Origin: JBFWNG01 sp050251195
GTDB lineage: Bacteria > Bdellovibrionota_B > Oligoflexia > Oligoflexales > Oligoflexaceae
Assembly: GCA_050251195.1 (NCBI GenBank)
Contig: JBFWNG010000001.1
Coordinates: 372,001-436,000, forward strand
DNA length: 64,000 nt
Direction: 5' to 3'
Position numbers and translations under genes: made by a program. Within the stretch, counting starts at the first letter, position 1. Every line of letters begins with the position of its first letter. The notes below the pieces were generated by a model. It did no database searches and was not told the DNA's origin. It worked only from the letters and a program-made list of their open reading frames with translations. This document shows positions 26,367 through 35,225 of this stretch, one piece after another.

Positions 26367-27044
26367 ATGGAACTTAGCTTATTTGGTGACGTAAAGGATA
26401 GAGTAAGGGGTTACGTAAGCCCGGCTGTAGAGATCGTGCGTAAAAGAGTTTTGGGCGCTAACAACGAGCGACTCGACTTTATCATGGACAGTTTCTATAA
26501 ACTGTCGCCCCAACATAGAACCGCAGCGCTCTTAGGACTTTTTGCAAGCCTGGGGCTCGTGGTTCTTGGTGTTTTTGCGATATATTTTTCTCGAATCAAC
26601 GCTCTGGAAACGGAATTGAACGAGGGCCTGGAATCGCTCAAAGAGTTGAGGACCCTGGTGGCCGAATACAACCAAGAGAAGAATTCTCTCAATACAATCA
26701 AGGACAGCGTAAGTCGGAAAACCTCGTCCTTCAAGCCCAAGGTTTTTTTCGAAGGCATCGCCAATCAGACCGGTGTTGTCATTGAAGCTTTGCAGACTGA
26801 AGACACCGATATCGTCGAAGGCAATCCGCTAGCGGGCGACTTTCAGACCACAAACGTGGAGTTCAAGCTTCCCAAAATTTCCATTCCGAAGATGCTGAAA
26901 TTCTTTGGCGAGGTGGAAAAGGCGGATCAAAACCTCAGCGTGTCCAATCTAACTATACGAGCCCGGTTCGGGGACAAATTGTATTTTGATACTCAAGCAA
27001 AAGTTGTGGGACTTAAGGTGAAGGGTGGTTCAGATGAGCCCTGA
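26367..27044 (+). CDS. gspM: Type II secretion protein GspM
   Basis: This 225-residue protein has one membrane segment (about 48-70, LLGLFASLGLVVLGVFAIYF), a coiled stretch and a small periplasmic ferredoxin-like domain, like GspM/PilO. It should dimerise with the C-terminus of GspL and stabilise the platform. The ATG at 26367 overlaps nothing but lies 2 nt after the gspL stop; a TTG at 26361 is a less likely start. Identification depends on gene order as much as on sequence, because GspM is poorly conserved. Confidence 0.88.
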   Translation: MELSLFGDVKDRVRGYVSPAVEIVRKRVLGANNERLDFIMDSFYKLSPQHRTAALLGLFASLGLVVLGVFAIYFSRINALETELNEGLESLKELRTLVAEYNQEKNSLNTIKDSVSRKTSSFKPKVFFEGIANQTGVVIEALQTEDTDIVEGNPLAGDFQTTNVEFKLPKISIPKMLKFFGEVEKADQNLSVSNLTIRARFGDKLYFDTQAKVVGLKVKGGSDEP

Positions 27045-27993
27045 AGTAATTATCGACAAAAAGAAGAAGTTCGCGTTAAGCCTGATCTACGTGTTTCTTT
27101 TCTTCTCCTCTTTCACGTTTTTCGTGTATTACACGTTTCCGTACAACGTGTTGAAGGAGGCCATTACGTCGATTGTTGCTGACGCCACCGGCATACAACT
27201 TAGAATTCAGGAACTAGGCCCGTCATTTCCTTTGGGACTGGAAGCGACCAACGTCAAGGTTGTTCCGTCGAGTGCCAACGCAAAGCCAATTGAATTTAGA
27301 GAAGTGGAAGTAGGGATTGGAGTTCTCAACTTGCTCATCGGTCGTCTTGCCATCGATGTCGGTTTGATGTCGCAAAACAAGGGCTACGCCAATATAAGCT
27401 CGAGACACGGGATTCTGGATCTTGCTCTAAACCAAGTGGTCATGCCTAAAAAAGTAGAACTAGAAGCTAGTCGCTTCGACGTTGGCAACTTAATAACCTT
27501 CTTTTTGACCGAGCAAGGAAATAGCCCCGACGCTAACCCGATGCTCGGCCCCCTTCTAGCTCAAATCGGCATGAAGGCTAATCTCGAGGGCTACGTACAC
27601 CTAGATTTAGACGCCGACGACATCTCGCACTCGCAAGGCGATGTTTCTCTTAAGCTAAATGACGCCCTTTTATTGCTTTCTCAATCTTCCTTGGGTTTGG
27701 GGGACCAAAAATTCAAGAAGGCGCTTATTAAAGCCAAAATGGACAACGGTAAGCTGAATTTTTCGAAGGAATCCGGATTCCAGACCCAGGAGCTGACAAT
27801 AGACCTGAACGGCGACGTCGCTCTCAACAAGCTCATAGAAAAATCGACCCTTAACATGAGCATCAATCTAAAAATGGAACAAGCGCTTAAGGATCAAATG
27901 GGGTTCATCTTGGAAGTTGTCGGCGGCAAGGACGGTCAGGCACAATTCAAGATCAACGGAACGCTTGCGAATCCAAGTCCCGTCACGATGTAA
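27034..27993 (+). CDS. gspN: Type II secretion protein GspN
   Basis: GspN is the last gene of the operon. The 319-residue product has one N-terminal membrane segment (about 13-35, LIYVFLFFSSFTFFVYYTF) and a long periplasmic part with AsmA/DUF748-like beta structure, shown by GLEATNVKVVP, then repeated amphipathic strands and a final GQAQFKINGTLANP segment characteristic of GspN in delta-proteobacteria. It overlaps gspM by 11 bp, with AGGG 8 nt before the ATG. Role in secretion is not essential in many species and remains unclear. No gspO prepilin peptidase follows, so that enzyme must be encoded elsewhere. Confidence 0.88.
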   Translation: MSPEVIIDKKKKFALSLIYVFLFFSSFTFFVYYTFPYNVLKEAITSIVADATGIQLRIQELGPSFPLGLEATNVKVVPSSANAKPIEFREVEVGIGVLNLLIGRLAIDVGLMSQNKGYANISSRHGILDLALNQVVMPKKVELEASRFDVGNLITFFLTEQGNSPDANPMLGPLLAQIGMKANLEGYVHLDLDADDISHSQGDVSLKLNDALLLLSQSSLGLGDQKFKKALIKAKMDNGKLNFSKESGFQTQELTIDLNGDVALNKLIEKSTLNMSINLKMEQALKDQMGFILEVVGGKDGQAQFKINGTLANPSPVTM

Positions 27994-28089
27994 GCAACTC
28001 CTTCCTATCTTTCTGCTCGCTGACATTTGACAGGCGACCAAGGATCTCTTAAACTAGTTATAAGCACCATTGAAAATAGAGGCGACGAG

Positions 28090-28464
28090 ATGGGAAGTTT
28101 TTTCCCTCAAGCTCACGTGGCTTTAAAAGTGTATCTCGAGCGAGGCGCAAAAATAGTCGCCCTTCTCGAAGAACACAAGATCGACGAAGCCCTTGAGCTC
28201 CTAAGATGGCGGACGGCCGCGTTCTATAACTTCAAGGTTGCAGATTTCATGGAGACGAAAAACGGCGTCGATGTTTGCAAAGACCCCGCTTTGAAAAGTC
28301 TCTGGGATGAAATAAGAGCCGTCAACACGAAGTTAGAGAAAGCCCTCAAGCAGGCATCAGACGAAGCGAATAAAGAGCTGGTTCATGCTGTAGCGGTGAA
28401 GGGTGCTCTGAGCAAATTTAGATCAGGAGAGTCGTTCGCTAATACGTTTCGAAGTAGTGTTTAA
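28090..28464 (+). CDS. Small helical protein of unknown function
   Basis: I do not recognise this protein of 124 residues. It appears almost entirely alpha-helical with heptad-like spacing (VALKVYLERGAKIVALLEEH, then NTKLEKALKQASDEANKEL) and no signal peptide, as seen in short export chaperones such as FliT or in helical adaptor proteins. The ATG at 28090 has GAGG 7 nt upstream; the frame is open back to 28027 without a better start. It stands 39 bp before the glycosyltransferase-TPR gene and probably shares its transcript. Any flagellar link is speculation. Confidence 0.55.
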   Translation: MGSFFPQAHVALKVYLERGAKIVALLEEHKIDEALELLRWRTAAFYNFKVADFMETKNGVDVCKDPALKSLWDEIRAVNTKLEKALKQASDEANKELVHAVAVKGALSKFRSGESFANTFRSSV

Positions 28465-28503
28465 GATCAAGTCTTCAACAAGCCCCACCAGGAGGTTAGA
28501 TTC

Positions 28504-30354
28504 ATGGATCAGAGGAAGCCAAATCTCGCAGTTGTAATCGGGAACCTGCCCACCACGCAAGAAATCGACCAATTGCAATTGTTGGAAGACCAATATGCGA
28601 TTCAGGTAGTGAGTTCGCAGTCTATTTGCGGCTTCTTAGCGCAAAACTGCTACTTCAATAATCTCAATTGTATCGCGTTGCCAGATCATGACGATAACCC
28701 GACGTTCTTGCCGGGCCTGGAAAAGGTACTTGCGGGCTTCGACTACGTCATCGTCAAGGAGAGACTTGGTCTTTACGCCTACCAAGCGGTACGAGCCAAG
28801 TGGCAAAACAGATTCAAGCTTATCTCCTGGATCGACAACCTCACGGTGTTGCCTGCAGATGACGTTGCCCAGATGCGAACAGTTCGCGAAGAAATTACGA
28901 AGGCAGCGGATGCGTTCCTCGTACAAACTGAAGCGGCGAAGAATACCCTGCTTGCAGAGGGTATCGAAGAAACTCGAATCTTCCACCTCCTTCCATGGGT
29001 AAACAAGACTGTTAACCGCGACAAGAAAACCCGCGCTCAGGCTCTCAGCGATTTGGGCCTTTCCGAGAGCAATTTTGTTATCGGATTCTTTGGTCAAATA
29101 GAGTGGGAAGAAGGTCTCGTGGATCTTGTCGGTGCGATAAAAACCCTCGCAATCGAGAATCCAAAATTGAAAGAAAAAGTCAAAATCGTGTTTAGCGGCA
29201 TCGGCAGCTATTCATCCGAGCTTCGCCAATGTTTTATTAAGTTGGGCGTCGACGAGCATTCTTTGTACGTCGTCCCTAACCGCCGAAGCAGTGAAGCAAT
29301 TTTAACTTGCGCTGACGCCATCTATATTTCGTCCATCCCCTCAAGAGATCGAAATGACGGCGATCCGTATCGCATTCTAACGGCGATGGCTAACGGCGTT
29401 CCCGTGCTCGGCACCCGCTCAAGCGTTGTGGAAGAATACTGCGGGAAGCACCGAATGGATTTCTGCGTAGGTTCGCCATCGAGCCTAGCCAAGGCGATTG
29501 TGAAGCTGTCGAAGGCTGCCGCACTGAAAATCGACTTAGCGAATAAGAACCTAGCTGCTGTTGAGTCGCTCTTCAACAAAGACCGGGTTAGAAAGAACAT
29601 GATCGAAGTATTTGATGCGATCTCGAAGACCGCGCGTATCAGCGACAAGGCTGGCGTCGACAAACAAATTCTCGAAATCGAAGCGCGCATAAAAGCGAAG
29701 CAGTATGTTGCCGCAGTTGAAGCCATCGAGGCTATTTTTCAGCGCCAGGACGTTCCAGTTCACCACCAAGCAACTCTCTATCGCCTGATCGGCGACTGTT
29801 TTGCAAAGCTTGGGGATCTCGACGGAGCGAAAGACGCTTACATCAAGTCAATCGACCTCGATCAATACTCAGCTCGCGTTTACATCGGGTTGGGAACGAT
29901 CAGCTTGTTGAAGCAAAGCTACGACGTCGCGGTTCTGCACTTTCAAAAAGCAGTCAGCTTGGCGCCGGAAGACGAACTCGCAAACTTGGGCTTAGGCTTG
30001 GCCTTCCAAGGAATGAACGAATTCAAGGAATCAACGAGCTGGGTGAACAAAGCTCTCGAAATCAACCCGGAAAATACCGCCGCAATTTTCACTCTCGTGA
30101 AGAATTCGCACGAGTTGGCCGAGTACATTTCTGTCGAGCAAGCGATCTCCAAGTATCTCGACATTCACCCCCACGACCACAACATGATCTATACGCTCGG
30201 CGGAACAAAGTTCAAGGCGGGCAAGTATTCAGAAGTTGTGTCTCTGATGAATCGAATTGTCGATGTTGACCCTCTCGACAACAGAGCGGGTGAACTCTTG
30301 AAAGAGGCGAAAGCAAGGCTTGACCATGCTAAGGTGTCATCGTCTAAGTCTTAG
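28504..30354 (+). CDS. Glycosyltransferase (GT-B, GT4-like) fused to TPR repeats
   Basis: The 616-residue protein joins a GT-B glycosyltransferase to a tetratricopeptide domain. The second Rossmann half begins at VIGFFGQIEWEEGLVDLVGA (about 192-212) and contains the donor-binding segment GDPYRILTAMANGVPVLGT (about 287-305). In GT4 enzymes this segment holds the E-x7-E pair; here the first position is Asp and the second is Thr, so catalysis or donor choice may differ. Residues about 390-600 form four to five TPRs (KDAYIKSIDLDQYSARVYIG, LHFQKAVSLAPEDELANLGL). Such fusions often modify protein targets bound by the repeats. AGGAGG precedes the ATG. There is no signal peptide, so it is cytoplasmic. 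Confidence 0.8.
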   Translation: MDQRKPNLAVVIGNLPTTQEIDQLQLLEDQYAIQVVSSQSICGFLAQNCYFNNLNCIALPDHDDNPTFLPGLEKVLAGFDYVIVKERLGLYAYQAVRAKWQNRFKLISWIDNLTVLPADDVAQMRTVREEITKAADAFLVQTEAAKNTLLAEGIEETRIFHLLPWVNKTVNRDKKTRAQALSDLGLSESNFVIGFFGQIEWEEGLVDLVGAIKTLAIENPKLKEKVKIVFSGIGSYSSELRQCFIKLGVDEHSLYVVPNRRSSEAILTCADAIYISSIPSRDRNDGDPYRILTAMANGVPVLGTRSSVVEEYCGKHRMDFCVGSPSSLAKAIVKLSKAAALKIDLANKNLAAVESLFNKDRVRKNMIEVFDAISKTARISDKAGVDKQILEIEARIKAKQYVAAVEAIEAIFQRQDVPVHHQATLYRLIGDCFAKLGDLDGAKDAYIKSIDLDQYSARVYIGLGTISLLKQSYDVAVLHFQKAVSLAPEDELANLGLGLAFQGMNEFKESTSWVNKALEINPENTAAIFTLVKNSHELAEYISVEQAISKYLDIHPHDHNMIYTLGGTKFKAGKYSEVVSLMNRIVDVDPLDNRAGELLKEAKARLDHAKVSSSKS

Positions 30355-30410
30355 CCGATAAGTCATCTTTCTCGGGCCGAGCGACTGTCCTCTTATGGGA
30401 GAGTAGTGCG

Positions 30411-30468
30411 TAATCCTGAGGCGAAGCCGAAGGATCTCAGTCGAGATCCTTCACTGCGTTCAGGATGA
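30411..30468. repeat. Imperfect palindrome of the ATCCTGAG...CTCAGGAT dispersed repeat type
   Basis: An outer pair ATCCTGA/TCAGGAT encloses a perfect 9-bp hairpin, AAGGATCTC-AGTC-GAGATCCTT at 30430-30451. A half copy with the shared GAGCGAAGCGAAGGATCTC sequence lies at 41247-41266. From general knowledge, very similar extragenic palindromes occur in many unrelated bacterial genomes. It fills most of the gap between the glycosyltransferase gene and the next gene and could also act as a transcript-end structure. Confidence 0.75.
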
Positions 30469-30509
30469 CGGTGTGCGTAGGATGACGGGCCATTTTTACA
30501 GGCAAAAAT

Positions 30510-31124
30510 GTGCTGAAACATTTAATCTTGAATAAAAAGCGAATTCCAGTGCCCGTACCTATCACGACACTGGAAAATGCCATATCCTGGGTGGAATCCA
30601 CCTTTTTATCCGAACAACAAAGCATCACCAAAATCGTTCTTGACGAAGAACAAATCTCAGTAGAAGAAAATCGCTTTCTTCCCAAGAAAAGCCTTAGCGC
30701 CGAGTCGAAGTTATCTGTTCAAGTAGATTCCCCTAAGGAACTGAGCTTGCAAACGGTCGATGCTCTCAAAAACCTCACCAGCATGATTGAACGGAACCTC
30801 GAAACCCTTGCGGTGACCGCGTGGCAGACGACGGGTCGCTTTGGGCCGCAGGGATATGCGGATTTCAAGATAGATTACCAGCTCGTCATTGATCTCACCG
30901 ACCACCTTCTCCTTATGCTCAACGCACAAGTTTACAGCAAGAAGGTTGGAGAACTGGTCGAAAAACTCGAAAAATTGAGGATTGGTTTGTCCACGGCGGA
31001 GTCGGAGCAGAATTGGAAGGCTCTCGCAAAAATTCTTCTAACCCAGCTCGCGCCGAAGTTAGAAGAATATTTAAACGAACTAAATTCTTTGGAAAGAGCG
31101 CTTTTCGATCAAGCGGCAAATTAG
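30510..31124 (+). CDS. Protein of unknown function, helical C-terminal half
   Basis: This 204-residue protein starts with GTG, preceded by AGG at 7 nt. I do not recognise it. Residues 1-70 look like an alpha/beta N-terminus, and residues 80-204 form long helices (VDALKNLTSMIERNLETLAV, ALAKILLTQLAPKLEEYLNE). There are no signal peptide, membrane segment or cysteines. It comes after the glycosyltransferase-TPR gene with a repeat between them, and may be a partner of that protein. Its stop codon overlaps the stop of the convergent fusA gene by 4 bp. Confidence 0.55.
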   Translation: MLKHLILNKKRIPVPVPITTLENAISWVESTFLSEQQSITKIVLDEEQISVEENRFLPKKSLSAESKLSVQVDSPKELSLQTVDALKNLTSMIERNLETLAVTAWQTTGRFGPQGYADFKIDYQLVIDLTDHLLLMLNAQVYSKKVGELVEKLEKLRIGLSTAESEQNWKALAKILLTQLAPKLEEYLNELNSLERALFDQAAN

Positions 31125-33226
31125 CCTTTATTGCCCTTCGCCACTTCTTCCTTGTACTTTTTAACCAACTGATCTTGGATTGAAGAAGGAACTGGCTTGT
31201 AGCAAGAAAATTCCATCGAGAAGCTTGCTTTGCCTTGTGTCTTCGATCGAAGGTCCGTGGAGTAGCCGAACATTTCCGAAAGTGGAACTTCCGCTATAAT
31301 AACGCTGTAGTCGTCTCTCATATCGGATCCCATAAGAACACCGCGTCGTGACGACAAGTCGCCTTGGACGGTACCTTGGAATTCCGTTGGCGTCTCTGCC
31401 TCAACCTTCATAATCGGCTCGAGAATAACTGGTCTGGACTCAAGGAACGCTTCCTTGAACGCCGCTCTTGCCGCGATCTTGAACGCCATCTCTGAGGAGT
31501 CAACGGGGTGATAGGTGCCCTCTTTCAACTCGATGCGCGTACGGATAACCTGGCATCCAGCGAGTGGTCCTTTAACGACCGACTCTTTAAAGCCTTTCTC
31601 AACGCCTGGGATATATTCCTTCGGAATAGTACCGCCTACAACGCTGTTAACAAACTCGAAGTCTTTTTGTTCCGTTCCCTCGGCTGCCTCTGGAATCGGA
31701 GAAAGGTTGCCGACAACGTGGGCGTATTGACCTGAACCACCTGTTTGCTTCTTGTGTTTGTAGTTGTAGTTCGCCATGACAGTTGGGCATTCGCGATAGT
31801 TAACTTTAGGTTGACCAACGATAACTTCTGCTTTGTATTCCCGTTTGATCCGTTCGATGTAGATTTCAAGGTGAAGCTCGCCCATACCTGCAATCCGTGT
31901 TTCGTTGGACTCTTCGTCAACGAAGACTTTGAAGGTTGGGTCTTCTTTCATGAATCGGTTGAGCGCCTTAGACATTTTAACAAGGTCGTCCTGCGTCTTT
32001 GGTTTGATCGCTAATTCAATAACGGGATCCGGAACGAACATGCTTTCCATAGTGGTATTGAGGCCGTCGGCGCAGTAAGTATCACCGGACGCGCAGTCGA
32101 CACCGACCATCGCGACAATGTCGCCAGCTGTAGCTTCCGCGATATCTTCTTTCTCGTTAGAGTGCATTCGCACGATACGACCGACGCGTTGCTTCTTTCT
32201 CATACGCGGGTTGTAATAGCTTTCGCCTTTCTTGATAGTGCCTTGATAAACCCTCGTGTAAGTCAACTGACCGAAAGTCTCGTCCGTAATCTTGAACGCC
32301 ATGGCGCAGAGCGGAAGACTTGGGTCTGCAAAGATTTCGACTTTCTCGTTTTTGTCGTTGTCAAATCCGGAGTATCTTCTCTCCTTGGGGCTTGGAAGAT
32401 AGCGGTTAACGGCGTCAAGAAGCGCTTGAACGCCCTTGTTCTTGAACGCCGAGCCCATAAACACCGGCGTCAACTTACGGCTGAGAACTGCACTGTGCAC
32501 GGTGGCATGGATCATTTCCACAGGAACTTCTTTTTCCTCAAGAATCATTTCCATCATCTCGTCAGAGAACATGGAGATCGCATCAAGCATCTGTGCGCGG
32601 AATTCTTGAGCTTTCGCCTTGAATTTTTCAGGGATGGGAGCTCGACGCACTTTGTCGCCTTTCTCGCCGTCAAAGTAAATGGCTTCCATTCCAATCAGGT
32701 CAACAACGCCTTCAAGTTCGTGCTCAAGGCCCATAGGTATTTGCATTGCCACGGCATTGTGGCCAAGCTTTTCTCTTAGGTCGGCAATAACCTTATTGGG
32801 GTTGGAGCCGGCTCGGTCAAGCTTGTTGATAAAGGCCAGACAGGGAACGTTGTAGCGTTTCATTTGTCGGTCAACGGTGATGGACTGGCTTTGTACGCCT
32901 GCCACGCCGCAGAGAACCAAGATAGCGCCGTCGAGTACGCGGAGCGAGCGCTCGACTTCAACCGTAAAGTCAACGTGTCCCGGGGTGTCGATGATGTTAA
33001 TCTGTTTATCGTTCCAAGCTACGGTTGTTGCCGCTGACGTGATCGTGATACCGCGTTCTTTTTCGAGTTCCATGTGGTCCATGGTTGCGCCGTCGCCACC
33101 GCCCCGAACTTCCTCAATTTTGTGGATCCTGCCTGCATAGAAAAGAATCCTCTCCGTCAGGGTCGTCTTGCCGGAGTCGATGTGGGCAGAAATACCAATG
33201 TTGCGTGTGTTTTCGATTTTTGCCAT
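31121..33226 (-). CDS. fusA: Translation elongation factor G
   Basis: This 701-residue GTPase catalyses ribosomal translocation and, with ribosome recycling factor, recycling. The G1 motif is AHIDSGKTTLTERILFYAG (14-32), G3 is DTPGHVDFTVEVERSLRVLDG and G4 is NKLDR. Domains II to V follow, including GMGELHLEIYIERIKREY in domain III and the domain IV loop residues around GGTIPKEYIPGVEKGF. Length is typical. It is not in a str operon here (no rpsL, rpsG or tuf adjacent), so it may be one of several EF-G copies. The 5' leader has no clear sigma-70 promoter. Confidence 0.97.
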   Translation of the reverse strand: MAKIENTRNIGISAHIDSGKTTLTERILFYAGRIHKIEEVRGGGDGATMDHMELEKERGITITSAATTVAWNDKQINIIDTPGHVDFTVEVERSLRVLDGAILVLCGVAGVQSQSITVDRQMKRYNVPCLAFINKLDRAGSNPNKVIADLREKLGHNAVAMQIPMGLEHELEGVVDLIGMEAIYFDGEKGDKVRRAPIPEKFKAKAQEFRAQMLDAISMFSDEMMEMILEEKEVPVEMIHATVHSAVLSRKLTPVFMGSAFKNKGVQALLDAVNRYLPSPKERRYSGFDNDKNEKVEIFADPSLPLCAMAFKITDETFGQLTYTRVYQGTIKKGESYYNPRMRKKQRVGRIVRMHSNEKEDIAEATAGDIVAMVGVDCASGDTYCADGLNTTMESMFVPDPVIELAIKPKTQDDLVKMSKALNRFMKEDPTFKVFVDEESNETRIAGMGELHLEIYIERIKREYKAEVIVGQPKVNYRECPTVMANYNYKHKKQTGGSGQYAHVVGNLSPIPEAAEGTEQKDFEFVNSVVGGTIPKEYIPGVEKGFKESVVKGPLAGCQVIRTRIELKEGTYHPVDSSEMAFKIAARAAFKEAFLESRPVILEPIMKVEAETPTEFQGTVQGDLSSRRGVLMGSDMRDDYSVIIAEVPLSEMFGYSTDLRSKTQGKASFSMEFSCYKPVPSSIQDQLVKKYKEEVAKGNKG

Positions 33227-33523
33227 TTTTTTGGAACCTTACAGGAAAATTGTTACTTTTTCGAAGCCCAATAGCTACCATAACTGCCTTAAAATTCAAG
33301 ATAAACTTAGGGCTATTAAGAGGATTTGGGATCCGAGCCAAAAATTAGAAACCCGATTGTACAGAAGAACGTTTCTTATGGCAATTTCTAGTTTGACCGA
33401 CAGCTTCTATAAGTCGCTAAAAAAGCACTGTAAATTAAAATATTTAGAAAAAATTTTAGAAAAAAATAGCGTTTTTTCTAAATGAATTTCTATTTAGTTC
33501 GAAAACTCCTTGAGGAGTTTGAG
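33227..33523. other. AT-rich divergent intergenic region between fusA and the 33.5 kb membrane protein gene
   Basis: About 300 bp with no supported gene. It must contain the promoters of both flanking genes. The right half is strongly AT-rich (around 33420-33490). A short frame opening at 33482 has no ribosome binding site and is read instead as leader. The only structured item I see is the hairpin at 33503-33520. Confidence 0.6.
33503..33520 (+). promoter_or_regulatory. Hairpin sequestering the Shine-Dalgarno sequence
   Basis: AAACTCC-TTGA-GGAGTTT is a perfect 7-bp stem with a four-base loop. The 3' arm contains the GGAG that should bind the ribosome, 6 nt before the ATG at 33524. If folded, it would block initiation, so translation may be regulated by temperature, a protein or an RNA. 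Confidence 0.5.
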
Positions 33524-34651
33524 ATGGAAACGAGAGCACAGCTTGGATTCGGCGACGACAGTGCGGTCATCAATTTGGAGACCAGCCAGCAGCCGCTTTA
33601 TATTACCCAGACCAAAGCCTTTGTATCGTCCCAAATGCCCGGGAGTATTATTTCCGTCCAGGAACAACCGAGCACGATCTATATAGCCCGCCATAGCGAA
33701 AGCGTTATCAAGAGCATTGCCGTCGTGGCGGTATTGCTTGGTGTTTTCTTCGTAGGTTTTATGTACCTAACCGACGAGATGGATTTCAGCGATTTTTCCC
33801 TGTTCCCAAAGGAGTACCCTGGCTTCATCAAGGACCTTCTCGGCAGCAGCGAAAACCGGATAGAAATCCAAACAACTCCGATGCCTGAAGAAGCGGTGCC
33901 TGACGCGACTCCGACGGAGGTGGTCCCTGCAATATCGGATTTTCTCGTACGCGGCGGGATGGAAAATCCGTATGCGCTCATTGTCGACGAAAACCCGCTG
34001 CCGCCTCATCCTATTCCTATGAGAGGCTTTTGGTCATCGGCTAACGAAGAAGTCTGGCGCGTTGCGCTCAAACACGAGTTTCCCTACCAACGGTATAAGA
34101 CGGTTCGCGATATTCGCGATCAACGCCTTAGAGGTTCTGAGGAACTTCTCTTTGCCGCACTTGAGGAACCCAAATTCTGGACGAGGTGGCAGGCGCTCAT
34201 TGGCTTGGCCGAGTTCGGGTACGAGATTCCGCATTCCGTTGTTGAAAAGGCCATAAGCGGACAGCGCCCCTCTTTGGTCAACAACTATTTCAAACGTTTT
34301 GCGAAGACGCCTACGCCTGGAATTCTCTATCTGCTACGCCACGCCCTATCAATTGTAAACGGACCGGGCAAAGCCATAATTCTCGATATTCTTGTCAAAA
34401 CGCGCAGCGTCGAGAGCCGACTGTTTCTTGTTGCCGCTCATTATGACCAAAACGAAACGGTGAAGAAGTGGCTCAGGGAATCGGCCTCGGACCTTCGTCT
34501 GACGACTGACGACTGGAAGCGCTTTGAGACTGCCGCGTTGATCAAGAAAAATGAGGTGACGGAAGAATCTTTTGACCTGAAAAAAGATCTTCCCGTCGAA
34601 ACGACCGAAGACCCTATTGTTGATGAAATAAAAGTTTTTAATATGAACTAA
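33524..34651 (+). CDS. Single-pass membrane protein of unknown function with helical-repeat C-terminus
   Basis: I do not recognise this 375-residue protein. A cytoplasmic N-terminus of about 60 residues is followed by one membrane segment (about 62-82, SIAVVAVLLGVFFVGFMYL), a Pro/Thr-rich linker and a C-terminal domain (about 170-330) whose helix pairs (RWQALIGLAEFGYEIPHSV, KAIILDILVKTRSVESRLFL) resemble HEAT-like repeats. The last residues read TEDPIVDEIKVFNMN. A decayed copy of this exact end lies at 37461-37544, so the family has had a second member nearby. Orientation suggests that the C-terminal domain is periplasmic. Role unknown. Confidence 0.65.
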   Translation: METRAQLGFGDDSAVINLETSQQPLYITQTKAFVSSQMPGSIISVQEQPSTIYIARHSESVIKSIAVVAVLLGVFFVGFMYLTDEMDFSDFSLFPKEYPGFIKDLLGSSENRIEIQTTPMPEEAVPDATPTEVVPAISDFLVRGGMENPYALIVDENPLPPHPIPMRGFWSSANEEVWRVALKHEFPYQRYKTVRDIRDQRLRGSEELLFAALEEPKFWTRWQALIGLAEFGYEIPHSVVEKAISGQRPSLVNNYFKRFAKTPTPGILYLLRHALSIVNGPGKAIILDILVKTRSVESRLFLVAAHYDQNETVKKWLRESASDLRLTTDDWKRFETAALIKKNEVTEESFDLKKDLPVETTEDPIVDEIKVFNMN

Positions 34652-34672
34652 CGCATACCTGGAAGCTTTGCC

Positions 34673-35152
34673 CTATTCCTTTATTTCTATCTGTACCTTG
34701 TCCAAACTCAAATCCCGTTGCAGGAGAGACTCAAGGACAACGTAAGTGTAGGTGGACTGAATGTCGCCGATGTTCTGGATTTTCTTCACGAGAATATCGT
34801 AGAGTTCGGACGTCTCTCTCGCCACTAACTTACACATCAGCGAAAACTCTCCTGTGGTGAAATATATTTCGAGAATTTCGGGAATAGCGAGGAGTTTACG
34901 GCTTACAAGATCCATTTTTGACGCTTCCTTGAGCGACACGCCAATAAATGCAAAGAGGTTGTAGCCCAACTTTTCAACGGCAACGTTGGCCTTTGGAAGA
35001 CTGAGAACTCCTTCTTTTGAGAGGCGCTTTATCCGATTGTGGACAGTGGCCGTTGAAGTTCTTAAACGCTCTGCAATTTCTTGATACGAAAGTGAAGCAT
35101 CTTTTTGAAGAGCGATGAGTATCTTGTGATCCAGGCTATCAATTGCCATCAT
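34673..35152 (-). CDS. Lrp/AsnC family transcriptional regulator
   Basis: This 159-residue regulator has an N-terminal AsnC-type winged helix-turn-helix (DSLDHKILIALQKDASLSYQ, then RTSTATVHNRIKRLSKEGVL) and a C-terminal RAM/AsnC ligand-binding domain (about 70-150; GVSLKEA, FTTGEFSLMCKLVARETSEL). Proteins of this family bind amino acids and form octamers that wrap DNA. It is divergent from asnB, with 171 bp between the starts and two palindromes in the gap, so control of asnB and of itself is likely. Either of two consecutive ATG codons may be the start. Confidence 0.92.
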   Translation of the reverse strand: MMAIDSLDHKILIALQKDASLSYQEIAERLRTSTATVHNRIKRLSKEGVLSLPKANVAVEKLGYNLFAFIGVSLKEASKMDLVSRKLLAIPEILEIYFTTGEFSLMCKLVARETSELYDILVKKIQNIGDIQSTYTYVVLESLLQRDLSLDKVQIEIKE

Positions 35153-35225
35153 TCGACCTAAAATTTTGGAATTTCAGTTTTAGCCAAATAAATTTAAAAT
35201 ATTTTTAATAATATAGCAATAACTT

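Noticed and set aside
30411..30468. Possible small RNA or CRISPR-like repeat
   Set aside because: Only one full copy with no spacer array; the palindrome matches a known type of dispersed repeat better.
33482..33523. Upstream ATG at 33482 as start of the unknown membrane protein
   Set aside because: There is no ribosome site before it, while the ATG at 33524 has GGAG at 6 nt. The extension would also run through the hairpin.
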